Shown one piece after another: positions 24,062 through 35,984 of a DNA stretch of 64,000 nt (positions within the stretch are counted from its first letter, which is position 1; every line of letters begins with the position of its first letter). The position numbers were made by a program, and so were the translations under genes. Below the pieces are notes generated by a model. The model saw only the letters and a list, made by a program, of their open reading frames with translations, had not been told where the DNA came from and did not search any database. Source of the stretch: Haematobia irritans (lineage: Eukaryota; Arthropoda; Insecta; Diptera; Muscidae); the NCBI RefSeq assembly GCF_050003625.1, contig NC_134397.1, positions 263,742,070 to 263,806,069 of the forward strand, given 5' to 3'.

Positions 24062-25439
24062 AGATATTTTTATTCCTATTCGTACAGATTTTTCAATCAC
24101 GAAAATAACACTATTGCATATTTATAGGCGGAAATATATTCATAGCTTTCAATGTTAATATAATTATCGTATATGACCAATAGTGGCCCCGATTATATTG
24201 GATGGATAGATGGAAACACAAAATTGAATCCAAAAAGTACTTTTGAATTCATAAATGCATATAAATGGACATATCAACATACGAGAACTCATTGTTTTCT
24301 TATTCACAAAAATAGGATAACATTAAAATTATGATTAATACTCAAGGCATTAGTCAAATAGAACAAAACATTGTTTTTTTTTAGCATTGTCATTTTTCAC
24401 AACAACAAAAAATCCTATATTCGTTGGGATATTGACGATAATCTGTTTTTTAACTCGTATTTAAGAAAATATTGTCATATTGTTTATTTGCTTTGCCAAT
24501 GAATTAGCTTAACAAACACAATATATTTTTATGGATTTAAATATATCTTCTTTCAACACTTGAAAATGCAATGACTTTTACTGGTATTTAAAATGGCATG
24601 ACAAATTAAGCGATTTGTATATTCATCTATTATATATTTATCATAATTCCATATGGTGTTTACACTTTTTAAATGGTTTCTCATCGCATAACTGTAGCGA
24701 AAGAGGATATGAGATGCATGTATATTTGCAGTAAAGCCAATGAACTACATAATGTGTCACGATAAAAAAGATTTGAAAAACATTTTTTGGCATGCTATCG
24801 AGATATGTGTCAATCGAAGATGTTTTCTTTTTTTTTTTGAAATGCTGATTTTATTTTTAGATGCATCAAAAAACTGGCGACATTAACATACAATAATACA
24901 TTGAATCCGTAATTGTATCTGTATATGAATGCACGTAAACCACAGTGACTACCAAAACGAAATACACAAATAAAAAGTGCATACTTTCAGGCGGTGATTG
25001 TTAGTATAATTTAGGTATGTATGCAGTGTTGCCAGTATTTTTCTGGCTCTTGTCCCCAAATTATGATGTTTTCGTCCCCAAAACTCCCCAATTTAAATTT
25101 AAATTCCTCTCAAAAATCCCCTTTACATTTTTCACAAGTTAAAAAAAATAAAGAAAAAGGCTCTACTACAAAAAATCAGTAATAATTTAAAAATTAAAAT
25201 TTTGTCAAATCCTGAAAGCTGCAACAACATCAAGATTTCGAACCACAACACTAAGAGACTGGCGATCGTCTTCCAGATACTGAAGATATGACAATGGGAG
25301 TTCGGTCACCTTGTATTTATGAACGAAAACTTACTTCTAAATATTTAAGTAGTAAAATTGGGTGGAAGACACATTGGTAGAATTCTACCAGAAATGGTAG
25401 ATTTTTTACTGTTTGGTAGATTTGTAGAATTTTTGTTGT
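24062..25439. other. Intronic, no gene seen
   Basis: AT-rich sequence. GTGCATACTTTCAGGCGGTG near 24979 is an instance of the GCATACTTTYAGGCGG motif; a GTACATTTAGGCGGGG instance follows at 26036. No gene is supported. Confidence 0.4.
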
Positions 25440-25920
25440 TTTGGTTGATTTTGCAAAGAAGTACTTCATAAATTTTCTATATAAATAAACTTCTGAGAAA
25501 ATTTTCTATAGAAATAAAATCTTGATAAAATTTTCTATATAGAAATAAAATCTTGACAAAAATTGTCTATATTGAAATAAAAGTTTGACAAAATTTTCTA
25601 TCGAAATAAAATTTTTACAAAAATTTCAATACGAATAAAATTTTGAAAAAAAACTTTCTATGGATATAAAGTTTTAACAAAATTTTCTATAGAAATAGAA
25701 TTGTGACAATATTTTCTGTAGAAATAGAATTTTCACAAAATTTTCTATAGAAATAAAATTTTGACATAAGTTTCTATAGAAATAAAATTTTGAAAAAATT
25801 TTCCGTACAAATAAAATTTTGAATTAAATTTTCCATAGAAATACAATTTTGGCAAAATTGTTTATAGAAAGAGAATTTTGAAAAAATTTCCTATAGAAAT
25901 AAAATTTTGGAAAAATAGAT
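25440..25920 (+). repeat. Degenerate 29-bp minisatellite array
   Basis: About 16 diverged units of TTTTCTATAGAAATAAAATT type. A GGTAGAATTCTACCAGAAAT leader at 25377-25396 also precedes the array at 33890. Higher divergence than the arrays at 35-37 kb suggests greater age. Confidence 0.85.
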
Positions 25921-26099
25921 AAAACCGAAAAAACATCAAATAAATTGAATGGCCGACAAACATAGAATCAAGGATGTATGAACTCGGGTCAACATTTCAA
26001 CATTTACATGATTAATTGCTCGTACAAAATCAGTGCGTACATTTAGGCGGGGAAAATAATTTAATGTAAAATTTATATTTGTTTTTTAATTTGTAATAA

Positions 26100-26649
26100 T
26101 TTGTTTTGTTATTGTTGGTTTTGTTCTTTAAGCATTGTTGTTGTTTTTTATTTCAGCTTAAAACCATACATTGACTAAACTACAAGTGTAGCTTAACCAA
26201 CAGAGGAAAAGAATGTTTGCCAAATTTATTTGGGCAAAGCCCTATAGACTGCAAGATGGTTGGATGGACGCACGTTTCGGAATTACCACATTCCTCATCA
26301 GCATCCTCTACTTGCAGCAAAACTATCAACCAATTATCAGAATAAATTCAGGCAGTTTAATAAACCCAACAAAAACCACACTTGAACCCTCCGAAAAAAG
26401 GTTTTACATTGATAGCCGGCTTATGCCGAAATAAATTCGAAACAAACATATCTCTTTTCCTATGCCACTGTCAAATCATCGATTTGAATTCACATGGCTG
26501 GGTTTATTTTGAGCGTGCCTCCTCTTCTTTTTCCATTTGTTTTGTTTTGTTATTGTTGGTTTTGTTCTTTAAGCATTGTTGTTGTTTTTTATTTCAGCTT
26601 AAAACCATACATTGACTAAACTACAAGTGTAGCTTAACCAACAGAGGAA
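26100..26649 (-). mobile_element. Retroposon-like unit with 109-bp terminal direct repeats
   Basis: The segment 26100-26208 is repeated without a visible difference at 26541-26649 (GACTAAACTACAAGTGTAGC, TTAACCAACAGAGGAA). A 14-bp flank AATTTGTAATAATT occurs on both outer sides. On the minus strand each terminal repeat begins CCTCTGTTGGTTAAG and ends in an A-rich run (AACAATAACAAAACA). The long flanking duplication and A-rich end suit LINE-type target-primed insertion of a partly dimeric transcript better than a classical LTR element. The unit spacing is 441 bp. A second copy in opposite orientation lies at 34136-34685. Confidence 0.75.
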
Positions 26650-26689
26650 TTTGTAATAATTATAATGTTTAATAAACATAGGAGAATCT

Positions 26690-27020
26690 GCATACTTTTA
26701 GGATGCAATTGAATGTACGCTTTCTAGATAAAATTTTCACTTCAACCAATTTTGTACATTGGCGTAGCTGCTACGGTGCATTGTTGTGTCATCTTTTTAT
26801 TTTGTCACTAAATGTGATACTTTCTACGATTTTGCGCCACTTTGTTGCCATACTGTGCCACTTCTTAATTATATTCAATTATATTGTAATATATTTTACA
26901 CATAATTATATTCTTACAAAATGATCGAGTTCACGAGTGGAATATTATATTTGTGAGCAATATTTCTTTTTTTTCATAATTTTACAAGCGTATACTTTTA
27001 CCGCCTAAAAGTATGCATGC
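26690..27020 (+). repeat. Repeat with GCATACTTTTAGGCGG-type ends, copy 1
   Basis: The left end is GCATACTTTTAGGATGCAA and the right end TTTACCGCCTAAAAGTATGC. The interior GATCGAGTTCACGAGTGGAA and TATATTTGTGAGCAAT is shared in inverted orientation with 37105-37375. This suggests a DNA element with inverted ends of about 16 bp. The end motif alone also occurs near 4471, 5301, 14328, 17890, 24979, 26036 and 37109. Confidence 0.65.
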
Positions 27021-27508
27021 AATATTTTCTGTAGTAGATAAAGACCTAAATTAAAAAGGTTATTTCACTACACTGATATCAATTTTAATCAACTACACTG
27101 ATATAAATCAGTTAGATAAATACCTAAATTAAAAAAAAATTATTTCCCTACACTGATATAAATCCGTTTAATTGTTCAATTTTCTTGTAAGTGTGCCAAT
27201 TTGTATGTCTTGCAACGCTGACAGAAATTTTTTGTTTTTGGAAAATTGTATTAAAGTCGAATTATTATTTGTAACAAGAAGACATAATTTTATCCTGTTT
27301 TTGTAGAATTATTATTGATTTTAGAAGCAAAACTCGAACTTATTAGTACCCACCTTAAGGGAAAATTCACTTTTAGCTAAAAATATCCAAAATTAACCTT
27401 GATTTTGATAGATTGATTTTATAAAAATATTTTGTTTTTGGAGAATGACATATATATAACTAAAATACTTGTAATTTGTAAAAATGTTAAATTTGTTTTG
27501 TAACTTAC

Positions 27509-27617
27509 CAACTACGATGCCTCCGGTGGTGGGTACAGGGAATTTCTCAAATGCTACGGTTCTGTAATTACTATCACTTCTTCCGTTGACTAATTGCTGG
27601 TGCTGTTGTTGGGTTGT
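27509..27617 (-). CDS. cher: Filamin exon: hinge-1 linker, second part
   Basis: On the minus strand, acceptor TTTACAG|ACAACC and donor GTTG|GTAAGT bound 109 nt: 36 codons plus one base. The peptide starts TTQQQHQQLVNGRSDSNYRT and continues to ...FEKFPVPTTGGIVV. It follows in phase 0 from the exon at 33012-33074. The Gln-rich start is an unstructured linker. The segment from Phe to Gly-Gly resembles the first beta strand of the Ig repeat after hinge 1 in vertebrate filamin A. The last base (phase 1) must join an exon outside this window or skipped within it. No other stretch to the left fits as the next constitutive exon. Confidence 0.85.
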
Positions 27618-28079
27618 CTGTAAAGTTTAGGTAAAATAAGAAAAAAAATTCTAATTAGAAACTGGTTTTTGTTATTAAACAATATTTTTTGTTTTGGATA
27701 TAAAGACAATTCATAAAGTGGAATTTTATTAAAATTCCCATAAAACAAATACACGATACACCACAAAAGGATTACATATTAAAGGGTGATTTTACTCCTA
27801 ACCTTAAAAAACCCTTGAATTTGAAATTTATTCTATAAAAATATAAAACAAAAAAATAAATGTGTTAATTGCAATTGTTAATAGTTGTGAACACACATGT
27901 ACAAACAAAATATTATTGCGGTTTTTATTTTTTTGCACATTTTTTTCAAATATTTATGTGTGCACATGTGAGGTTAAATATAAAATAAATATTTAGCAAA
28001 TCCTCAAAATTTAATAGAAATGATTTTATATTTACTTCAAAATATATACAAACAAGTGCAAAAACATGTTGTACACTTG

Positions 28080-29200
28080 TACACTGAAACATTATTTGAT
28101 ACAATTAATTTTTAATAGAAATTGCTTTACTGGCGTAATTGATAGTAATCATCAATATAAAAAAATTAATTGACTAAATTAATGCTTTACTTCGTAAATT
28201 CATTAAAGTAATTTATTTTTGGTGTATGATTAAAAATTTTAATTGATTAATTATTTTTTTTAATGTAATAACTTTTTCAAATTCAATTAAAAATTTTAAT
28301 GCAATTTTTTTATTAATATTTCTATTTATTATTTTTTTTTTTATTAATATTTTCTATTAAAACTGGAACCAATACTAGATTTTCGAACTATCTATAGTTT
28401 TGAAACAAAAATATTCCTTGGGATGACGATGGTTTTTTAAAATTAATTTTAATTTTTAAAAAATGAGTATTATTTAAATCATTGGGTTTAAAGGTTCTGC
28501 TATTCCAAGATTTTATAATTATTTAGAAGATCTTATATTGTTGGGGTTAGATATGATATTTGCATCGTTGTTGTTAGCTTTTGCGGCAAAGCTTTTCTAT
28601 ATACCATATAAAAGGGAAATTTGGAAATTAGTTTTGCGATGATTTTTGAAGGAAAAAACGGAAATTCTTTATGGCTACGAAAAATTAATTTAAAATTTTA
28701 AATCTAGGATAGCTCTGCCACTACACAGAATTTTTTTTTTCTGATTCAATCATGAAATTAATTGATCCAATTAATTTGTTAATTGAAATTGTTTCAATCA
28801 CGAGAATGATATTAGCAATCATATAATTAATTAAAAATAAAAAAAATAGACTTGATTGAAAACATAATTATTTTTTTAATTAATACAATAAAAAATTTAA
28901 CTAATTTTGATTGAAAACGTAATTATTTTTTTATTTAATTCAATTAAAAATCTAATTAATTTTGGTTGCAATTTTTAAAATTTAGGCGATCAATTATTTA
29001 CAGTATCATTATTTTTTTATTTATAATTATTTTATTTAGATGCATTTTTTTGGGTAATTTATAAGAGTTTATGTTATGCATTTTCCAATTATGATTATAC
29101 AAATGTGTCACTAAATTAACTGATCTAATTATATTTTTAATTGAAATTGCTTCAACCACGAGAATGCTAGTATAAATTACAGGATTAATTAGAAATAAAA
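28080..29200. repeat. Degenerate CAATTAAT-type MITE remnants
   Basis: Poorly preserved copies around 28090-28360 and 28725-29170. The clearest piece is CTGATTCAATCATGAAATTA near 28740. Boundaries cannot be fixed. Confidence 0.55.
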
Positions 29201-29204
29201 ACTA

Positions 29205-32060
29205 CACAGAAAAAACTGTCACCAAAAAATGTCCAATTAAAAAGTTGATTGAAGTTGAAAAATTTTCCAATTAATAAATTAATTGATACAATTAACTGTT
29301 TAATCAAGATAGAAACATTACGTTAATTAAGTTAATGGTTGAAAATTTTTAAATGTTTGATTAAAAAATTAATTGATACAATTCACTTTTTAGTCAAACA
29401 CAGAAGAATACGTCAGTAAAAAAGGTGACGGATTTTTTAAAATTTTTAATTAAACATTTATTTCAAACAATCAATTTTTTAATCACACTAAAAACACAAA
29501 GTCAGTTAAGAAGGTATTTGAAAATAGTTACGTTTTTAATATAAAAAATAATAGAGTTTTGCAATCAACATCAATTAAATTTTTAATTGAATCAATTAAA
29601 AACTTAATTGAAATTTGCTAATAAAATGAAGTAATTTCTTAATGAAGTATTTTTTATGCCCAAATTTATACGCAGAAAAAAAATTCACGACAATTTTTCC
29701 AAATAAAATTTTAATTGAGCTTTAAAAATTATTCAATTAAAAATTTATTTGATTCAACAAATTTTTAAATTGAAACAAAAATCAATTACAAAAATTAATA
29801 GCATCAATTAATTTTTTAATTGGATCAATTAATTTTCTAATTGGATCAATTAATTTTTTAATTGATACTATCATTTCTGTGATTGAAGACATTTCAATTA
29901 AAAAATTAATTGGATCAATTAATTTCGTGATTGAATCAGAAAATTTTTTTTTTGTGTGTACTATCATTTCTGTGATTGAAGACATTTCAATTAAAAAATT
30001 AATTGAATCAATTAATTTCGTGATTGAATCAGAAAAAAAAATTTTTGTGTTTTTAATTGATAAAAAAAATTAATTGACACTTTCAATTAATTATTTTTTT
30101 ATGGGTTCAATTAAAAATTTAATTGATTTTAGTCGCGAACCTCCATTATTTTTCAATCAATTATTTGTTGTTTTATATTTATCTATTTATAGTTATTTTA
30201 CATTTAGATGAAAAAAGTTTATTGTAATGTTAGATGCAATGTTAGATGGATTTTTTTTTTAATTTTTAATTAAAAATTTATTTCAAACAATCAATAACAC
30301 TAAAAACACCAAGTCACTAAAGAAAGTATTTGAAAATAGTTACATTTTTAATATAAAAAAATAATAGAGTTTTGCAATCAACATCAATTACATTTTTAAT
30401 TGAATCAATTAAAAACTTAATTGAAATTTGCTAATAAAATCAATTGAGTTTTTAATAAAGTATTTTTTCATGTCCAAATTTATACACAGAAAAAATTTCA
30501 CGAAAAATTTTCCAAATAAAATTTTAATTGAATTTTAAAAAATATTCAATTAAGAATTTTATTGATTTAACAAATTTTTTTAATTGAAACAAAAAAAAAC
30601 AAAAATTAATAGTATCAATTAATTTTTTAATTGGATCAATTAATTTTTAATTTACCTTTAATTTATTTTTTTTGATTGATACTATCATTTCTGTGATTGA
30701 AGACATTTCAATTAAAAAATTAATTGGATCAATTAATTTCGTGATTGAATCAGAAAAATTTTTTTTGTGTGTACTATCGTTTTCGTGATTGGAGACATTT
30801 CAATTAAAAAATTAAATGGATCATTAATTTCGTGATTGAATCAGAAAAACATTTTTTGTGTTTTTAATTGATAAAAAAATTAGTTGAAACTAATTTTTTA
30901 TGGGTTCAATATTCAAATTTAATTGATACAACAAATTTTTTAATTGAAACAAAAATCAATCACAAAAATTAATAGTATCAATTAATTTTTTAATTGGATA
31001 AATTAATTTTTAATTGACCTTCAATTAATTTTTAAATTGATACTATCATTTCTGTGAAGACATTTCAATTAAAAAATTAATTGGATCAATTAATTTCGTG
31101 ATTGAATCAGAAAAAAATTTTTTGTGTGTACTATCATTTTCGTGATTGGAGACATTTCAATTAAAAAATTAAATGGATCATAAATTTCGTGATTGAATCA
31201 GAAAAACATTTTTTTTTGTTTATAATTGATTAAAAAAAAATTAGTTGAAACTAATTTTTTATGGGTTCAATATTCAAATTTAATTGATTCAACAATTTTT
31301 TTTAATTGAAACAAAAATCAATCACAAAAATTAATAGTATCAATTAATTTTTTAATTGGATAAATTAATTTTTAATTGGCCTTCAATTAATTTTTTAATT
31401 GATACTATAATTTCTGTGAAGACATTTCAATTAAAAAATTAATTGGATCAATTAATTTCGTGATTGAATCAGAAAAAAATTTTGTATGTACTATCATTTT
31501 CGTGATTAGAGACATTTCAATTAAAAAAATAATTGGATCAATTGGATTTCGTGATTGAATCAGAAAAACATTTTTTGTGTTTTTAATTGATAAAAAATTA
31601 ATGACACTTTCAATTAATTTTTTTATGGGTTCAATTAAAAATTTAATTGATTTTAGTCGCGAACCTCCATTATTTTTCAATCAATTATTTGTTGTTTTTT
31701 ATTTATTTATTTATAGTTATTTTACATTTAGATGAAAAAAAGTTTCTTGTAATTCTAACATTACACAAAAAAAAACAATTTCTAATTCTATCACGAAATT
31801 AATTGATCCAATTAATTTTTTAATTGAAGTGTCTTCAATCACATAAATGATACTATCAATTAAAAAATTAATTGAAGGTCAAGTAAAAAATTAATTGATC
31901 CAATTAAAAAATAATTGATACTATTAATTTTTGTGATTGATTTTTGTTTCAATTAAAACATTAGTTGAATCACTTAAATTTTTAATTGAATATTTTTTAA
32001 AGCTCAATTAAAATTTTAATTGGAAAAATATTTGTGAATTTTTTTTTTCTGTGTATCATC
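29205..32060. repeat. Cluster of nested/tandem CAATTAAT-type MITEs
   Basis: At least six copies, short and long variants, in about 2.9 kb. The left members start ACACAGAAAAAACTGTC (29207) and TACGCAGAAAAAAAATTCACG (29669). A reversed member runs from TTACACAAAAAAAAAC (31761) to TTTTTTTCTGTGTATC (32056). From about 30480 to 31640 the sequence is a tandem array of about 360 bp (TTCAATATTCAAATTTAATT at 30905 and 31265). A segment with GTCGCGAACCTCCATTATTT occurs at about 30130 and again at 31651, so part of the cluster is a segmental duplication of about 1.5 kb. Confidence 0.8.
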
Positions 32061-33011
32061 TTATGAATTTTCCGATTGTAACTTTGTTGGATTTTTCTTT
32101 GAATTCGAATCAAAATTTAATGCATCATTGAGTAGTATCTAGCTAATTAAACTAATTATTTCCGAGCATAATTTTCAATTAAATTTTTTTTATTGGACCA
32201 CATTTTTTATTTAATGAAAATATTAATTTAATTAAAAAATTAATTGCATCAGTTAATTTTCGTCAGCTTCAATCAAATTTTTAATTAGAAATATTTTAGG
32301 GATATATTTGTGTTATTTTAGAATACAAATTTCAATAATATTTTCAATTGGAAGTATTTTTTATTTAATTAAAATATTAATTGGCATAATTAATATTTTA
32401 ATTAAACTCGTAAAAAATTGAATCATACTCTTAACTGATTTTATTTTTAAATTTGTTTAACATGTTAATTGTATCATTTAATTTCTCATTTATTATGTTT
32501 TCAACTTCAATCAACTTTTTAATTGGAAATATTTTGGTGATATTTTTTTCTGCATATTTTATGGCTTCGGATTTAGCGGAAGAACACAAATTTCCCAAAC
32601 TTTCTAAGCTGTTTTTTTAATGGAAATGCATTTACATTAAAGAATTTTGTCGTTAATATTGTATAAGGGAAATTTTATTGTATATTCAAATTTTTAATTC
32701 AAGCTTAAAATCGGTGACAAATTGCAACCCAAAAAATATTTTCAACCAAAAAAATTAATATAATATTTTTTCTGTTTTTTCCTCTCTCTGCTTTATATGT
32801 TAGAATTTTGAAATTTTATTCCTGCGTTAGGGTTAACGTTCATATCAATGTAGTTTAGTTATTTCTTTGATATATAACATTTATGTATATTGCTCAACAC
32901 CTGTAAATTGCTTATGGTATGAGAAAAAAAGAAAGCAGAAACACCACCAGTTAGTAAAAAGATCATTAAAGGCTTATATACTTCGAATGGAAACTCTACC
33001 TGTCGCCTTAC
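32061..33011. other. Intronic, no gene seen
   Basis: AT-rich; 32100-32550 still shows faint CAATTAAT-type palindromes. No open frame or RNA gene. Confidence 0.4.
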
Positions 33012-33074
33012 CTGCGTTGTGGTCTTTATAACCTGTGTATGTTCTTCGATGTATTCGCTATATTGTTCGACAGC
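33012..33074 (-). CDS. cher: Filamin exon: hinge-1 linker, first part
   Basis: Minus-strand exon of 63 nt (21 codons) between acceptor TTTTTTATAG|GCTG and donor ACGCAG|GTAAGG, encoding AVEQYSEYIEEHTQVIKTTT plus Gln. Both ends are phase 0. Upstream it joins the Ig repeat exon ending ...GSFSIK (62937); downstream it joins the Gln-rich exon at 27617. The joined reading is uninterrupted, and both splice sites match consensus, which is why so small an exon is credible. It encodes the start of the linker after the repeat equivalent to human filamin A repeat 15. A symmetric (phase 0/0) exon of this sort could be skipped without shifting the frame. Confidence 0.85.
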
Positions 33075-33889
33075 CTATAAAAAAATTGAGGGAGAAAACA
33101 ATAAAATTAATTAACATTTTATAATAAATCAATATTAAAAAAATAATTAAAATAATAACAACAATAGATAACATACAGACCTCGACCTTTTTGATTTAAA
33201 TAACTCAAAAAAAAAAAAACTTTAAGAATGTTCAATTTTTTTGCACTTTCGCTTTTCAAATTTCCAAATTTGCCTATCTAAGAGGGAAGCACCATTATTC
33301 ATCTTGAAATAGATCTAATTTCAATAACACTATATTGAATATTTTTGTTGTTGTTATAGTTTGGCTATATGGTTTATAGCATTTAAGTGTTGATAGATTT
33401 ACAATGAAATCGATGTTGAAAAATGAATTTCAGTTCAATTATGGCATTGAGGTGGCATATATGAATTTTTGTTTTATTTATTTTTTTTTTCATTATATCA
33501 AATATTGAATTTATATTGTGGGGAAATCTGTGTATACACGAAAATCTCGTAAACAATATGAGAACATAATTAAATACATTTAAATTATATTTGTGAAAGA
33601 AAAATATGTACATTTTCGGTGTGCCTTTGCTATGGTCTCGTTATTTGTTATTTTTTGTAATAAACATTATTATTATTGATTGATGTTAAAGGATATTTGT
33701 TATTGTTTTTTGTGGGGTTTTAATAAATTGGTTTATAATTAGATATGATATATTCATATAAACAATTTTTGTATGACTTTTCGATTCGTTACAATGCGAA
33801 ACAAAAACTAAGAATAAAAATTTGAATGTTTATCGGTGTAGGTTGCCACAGTTTGGTAGAATTCTATCAAAAATTGAAGATTTTTTATA

Positions 33890-34135
33890 GATTGAAAGAA
33901 AGAAAATTTTGATAAAATTTCCTATAGAAATAAAATTTTTACAAAACTTTCTATAGAAAGTTTTGTTTTGAGATAATTTTCTATAGAAATAAAATTTTGA
34001 GAAAATTTTCTATTGAAATAAAACGTTTACCAAATTTTCTATAGAAATTAAAATTTGACAAAATTTTCTATAGAAATAAAATTTTGAGAGAATTTTCTAT
34101 TGAAATAAAACGTTGACCAAATGTTCTACTACTTA
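33890..34135 (+). repeat. 29-bp minisatellite array
   Basis: Eight or so units of AATTTTCTATAGAAATAAAA type. It is preceded by GGTTGCCACAGTTTGGTAGAA, a leader shared with 25377 and, reversed, with 39663-39700. It is interrupted at 34136 by the retroposon-like repeat. Confidence 0.88.
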
Positions 34136-34685
34136 TAGGGCTTTGCCCAAATAAATTTGACAAACATTCTTTTCCTCTGTTGGTTAAGCTACACTTGTAG
34201 TTTAGTCAATGCATGGCTTTAAGCTGAAATCAAAAAACAACAACAATGCATAAAGAACAAAACCAACAATAACAAAACAAAATGAATAAAAGAAAGAGGA
34301 AGCACGCTCAAAATAAACCCAGCCAACTGCACTCCAATCGATGATTTGACAGTGGCATAGGAAAAGAGATATGTTTGTACCAATTTATTTCGGCATAAGC
34401 GGGCTATCATACAAATCATTTTTTCGGAAGGTTCAAGTGTGGTTCATTGTTGGGTTTAATTAACTGCCTGAATTTATTCTGATAATTGGTTGATAGTTTT
34501 GCTGCAAGTAGAGGATGCTGATGAGGAATGTGCGTCCATCCAACCATCTTGCAGTCTATAGGGCTTTGCCCAAATAAATTTGACAAACATTCTTTTCCTC
34601 TGTTGGTTAAGTTACACTTGTAGTTTAGTCAATGCATGGTTTTAAGCTGAAATCGAAAAACAACAACAAAGAACAAAACAAAACG
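34136..34685 (+). mobile_element. Retroposon-like tandem unit, second copy
   Basis: Inverted relative to 26100-26649. CCTCTGTTGGTTAAG occurs at 34173 and 34597 (424-bp spacing). The block ATAGGGCTTTGCCCAAATAA precedes each occurrence (34136 and 34559), so the copy spans about 1.3 units rather than having simple terminal repeats. It interrupts a 29-bp array. No coding frame is convincing. Confidence 0.75.
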
Positions 34686-35639
34686 AAATAAAATTTTGAC
34701 AAAATTTTCTATAGAAATAAAATATTGACAAAATGTTCTATAGAACTAAAGTTTTGAGAAGATTTTCTATAAAAATAAAATTTTGACAAAATTTTCTATA
34801 GACATAAAATTTTGACCACATTTCCTATAGAAATAAAATTTTGACAAAATTTCCATAAAAATAAAATGTTGAGAAAATTTTCTATAGAAATAAAATTTTG
34901 AGAAAAATTTTTATTGAAATAAAATTGTGAGAAAATTTTCTATAGAAATAAAATTTTGACAAAATTTTCTATAAAAAAATAAAATTTTGACAAAATTTTC
35001 TAATTTTATTTTTTCTAATTTTATTTCTATAGCAATTTTTCTCAAAATTTTATTACTATATAATTTTGAGAAAAATTGCTATAGAAATAAAATTTTGAGA
35101 AAATTTTCTATAGAAATAAAATTTTGACAAAATTTTTTATATATAGAAATAAAATTTTGAGAAAATTTTCTATAGAAATAGAATTTTGAGAAAATTTTCC
35201 ATAGAAATAAAATTTTGAGAAAATTTTCTATAGAAATAATATTTTGACAAAATTTTCTATAGCATTAATTTTATCTTCATTTGAAATTTAATATTCAGAA
35301 GCTCGGTTTATCCGGTTTATCTACTATATAAATAAAATTTTCTATAGAACTAAAATTTTGAGAAAATTTTCTATAGAACTAAAATTTTGAGAAAATTTTC
35401 TATAGAAATAAAATTTTGAGAAAATTTTGTATTGAAATAAAATTTTGAGAAAATTTTCTATAGAAATAAAATTTTGACAAAAATTTCTATAGAAATAAAA
35501 TTTTGACAAAAATTTCTATAGAAATAAAATTTTGACAAAATTTTCTATAGAAATAAAATTTTAAGAAAATTTTCTATAGAAATAAAATTTTGAGAAAATT
35601 TTCTATAGTAATAACATTTTGACAAAATTTCCTATAGAA
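34686..35639 (+). repeat. 29-bp minisatellite array
   Basis: Some 30 units of CTATAGAAATAAAATTTTGA with the next bases GA or CA (GAGAAAATT and GACAAAATT subtypes interleaved). A short inverted patch lies at 35003-35060 (TAATTTTATTTCTATAGCAA). A non-repeat segment at 35270-35330 (GAAGCTCGGTTTATCCGGTT) resembles 37060-37090. Confidence 0.9.
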
Positions 35640-35984
35640 GGTTAGGTTAGGTTAGGTGGCAGCCCGACGTATCAGGCTCACTTAGACTATTCAGTCCATT
35701 GTGATACCACATTGGTGAACTTCTCTCTTATCACTGAGTGCTTCCCGATTCCATTAAGCTCAATGACAAGGGACCTCCTTTTTATAGCCGAGTCCGAACG
35801 GCGTTCCACATTGCAGTGAAACCACTTAGAGAAGTTTTGAAACCCTCAGAAATGTCACCAGCATTACTGAGGTGGGATAATCCACCGCTGAAAAACTTTT
35901 TGGTGTTTGGTCGAAGCAGGAATCGAACCCACGACCTTGTGTATGCAAGGCGGGCATGCTAACCATTGCACCACGGTGGCTTCC
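35640..35984 (-). mobile_element. tRNA-derived SINE, copy c, inserted in a 29-bp array
   Basis: The clearest insertion in the window. The 15-bp target AAATTTCCTATAGAA is present at 35625-35639 and 35985-35999, and the array resumes in register afterwards. On the minus strand it starts GGAAGCCACCGTGGTGCAAT, has A box TGGTGCAATGG and B box GGTTCGATTCC, and ends in CCTAACCTAACC. The target duplication length fits LINE-mediated insertion. It is younger than the array. Confidence 0.93.

Larger units (their letters stand above)
27618..33011 (-). other. Filamin intron, 5.4 kb
   Basis: Intron between the two hinge exons. Its middle third is the AT-rich MITE cluster. A short AAAGGGTGATTTTACTCCTA at 27782-27801 resembles the end of the mariner-like element at 51052 and may be a decayed terminal repeat. 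Nothing coding is seen. Confidence 0.8.

Noticed and set aside
26100..26649. A small LTR retrotransposon
   Set aside because: Flanking duplication is 14 bp, the repeats do not begin TG and end CA, no primer-binding site is seen, and the second copy is circularly permuted.
27781..27815. Another mariner-like element near AAAGGGTGATTTTACTCC
   Set aside because: Only one possible end is present; no partner end, TA pair or transposase sequence nearby.
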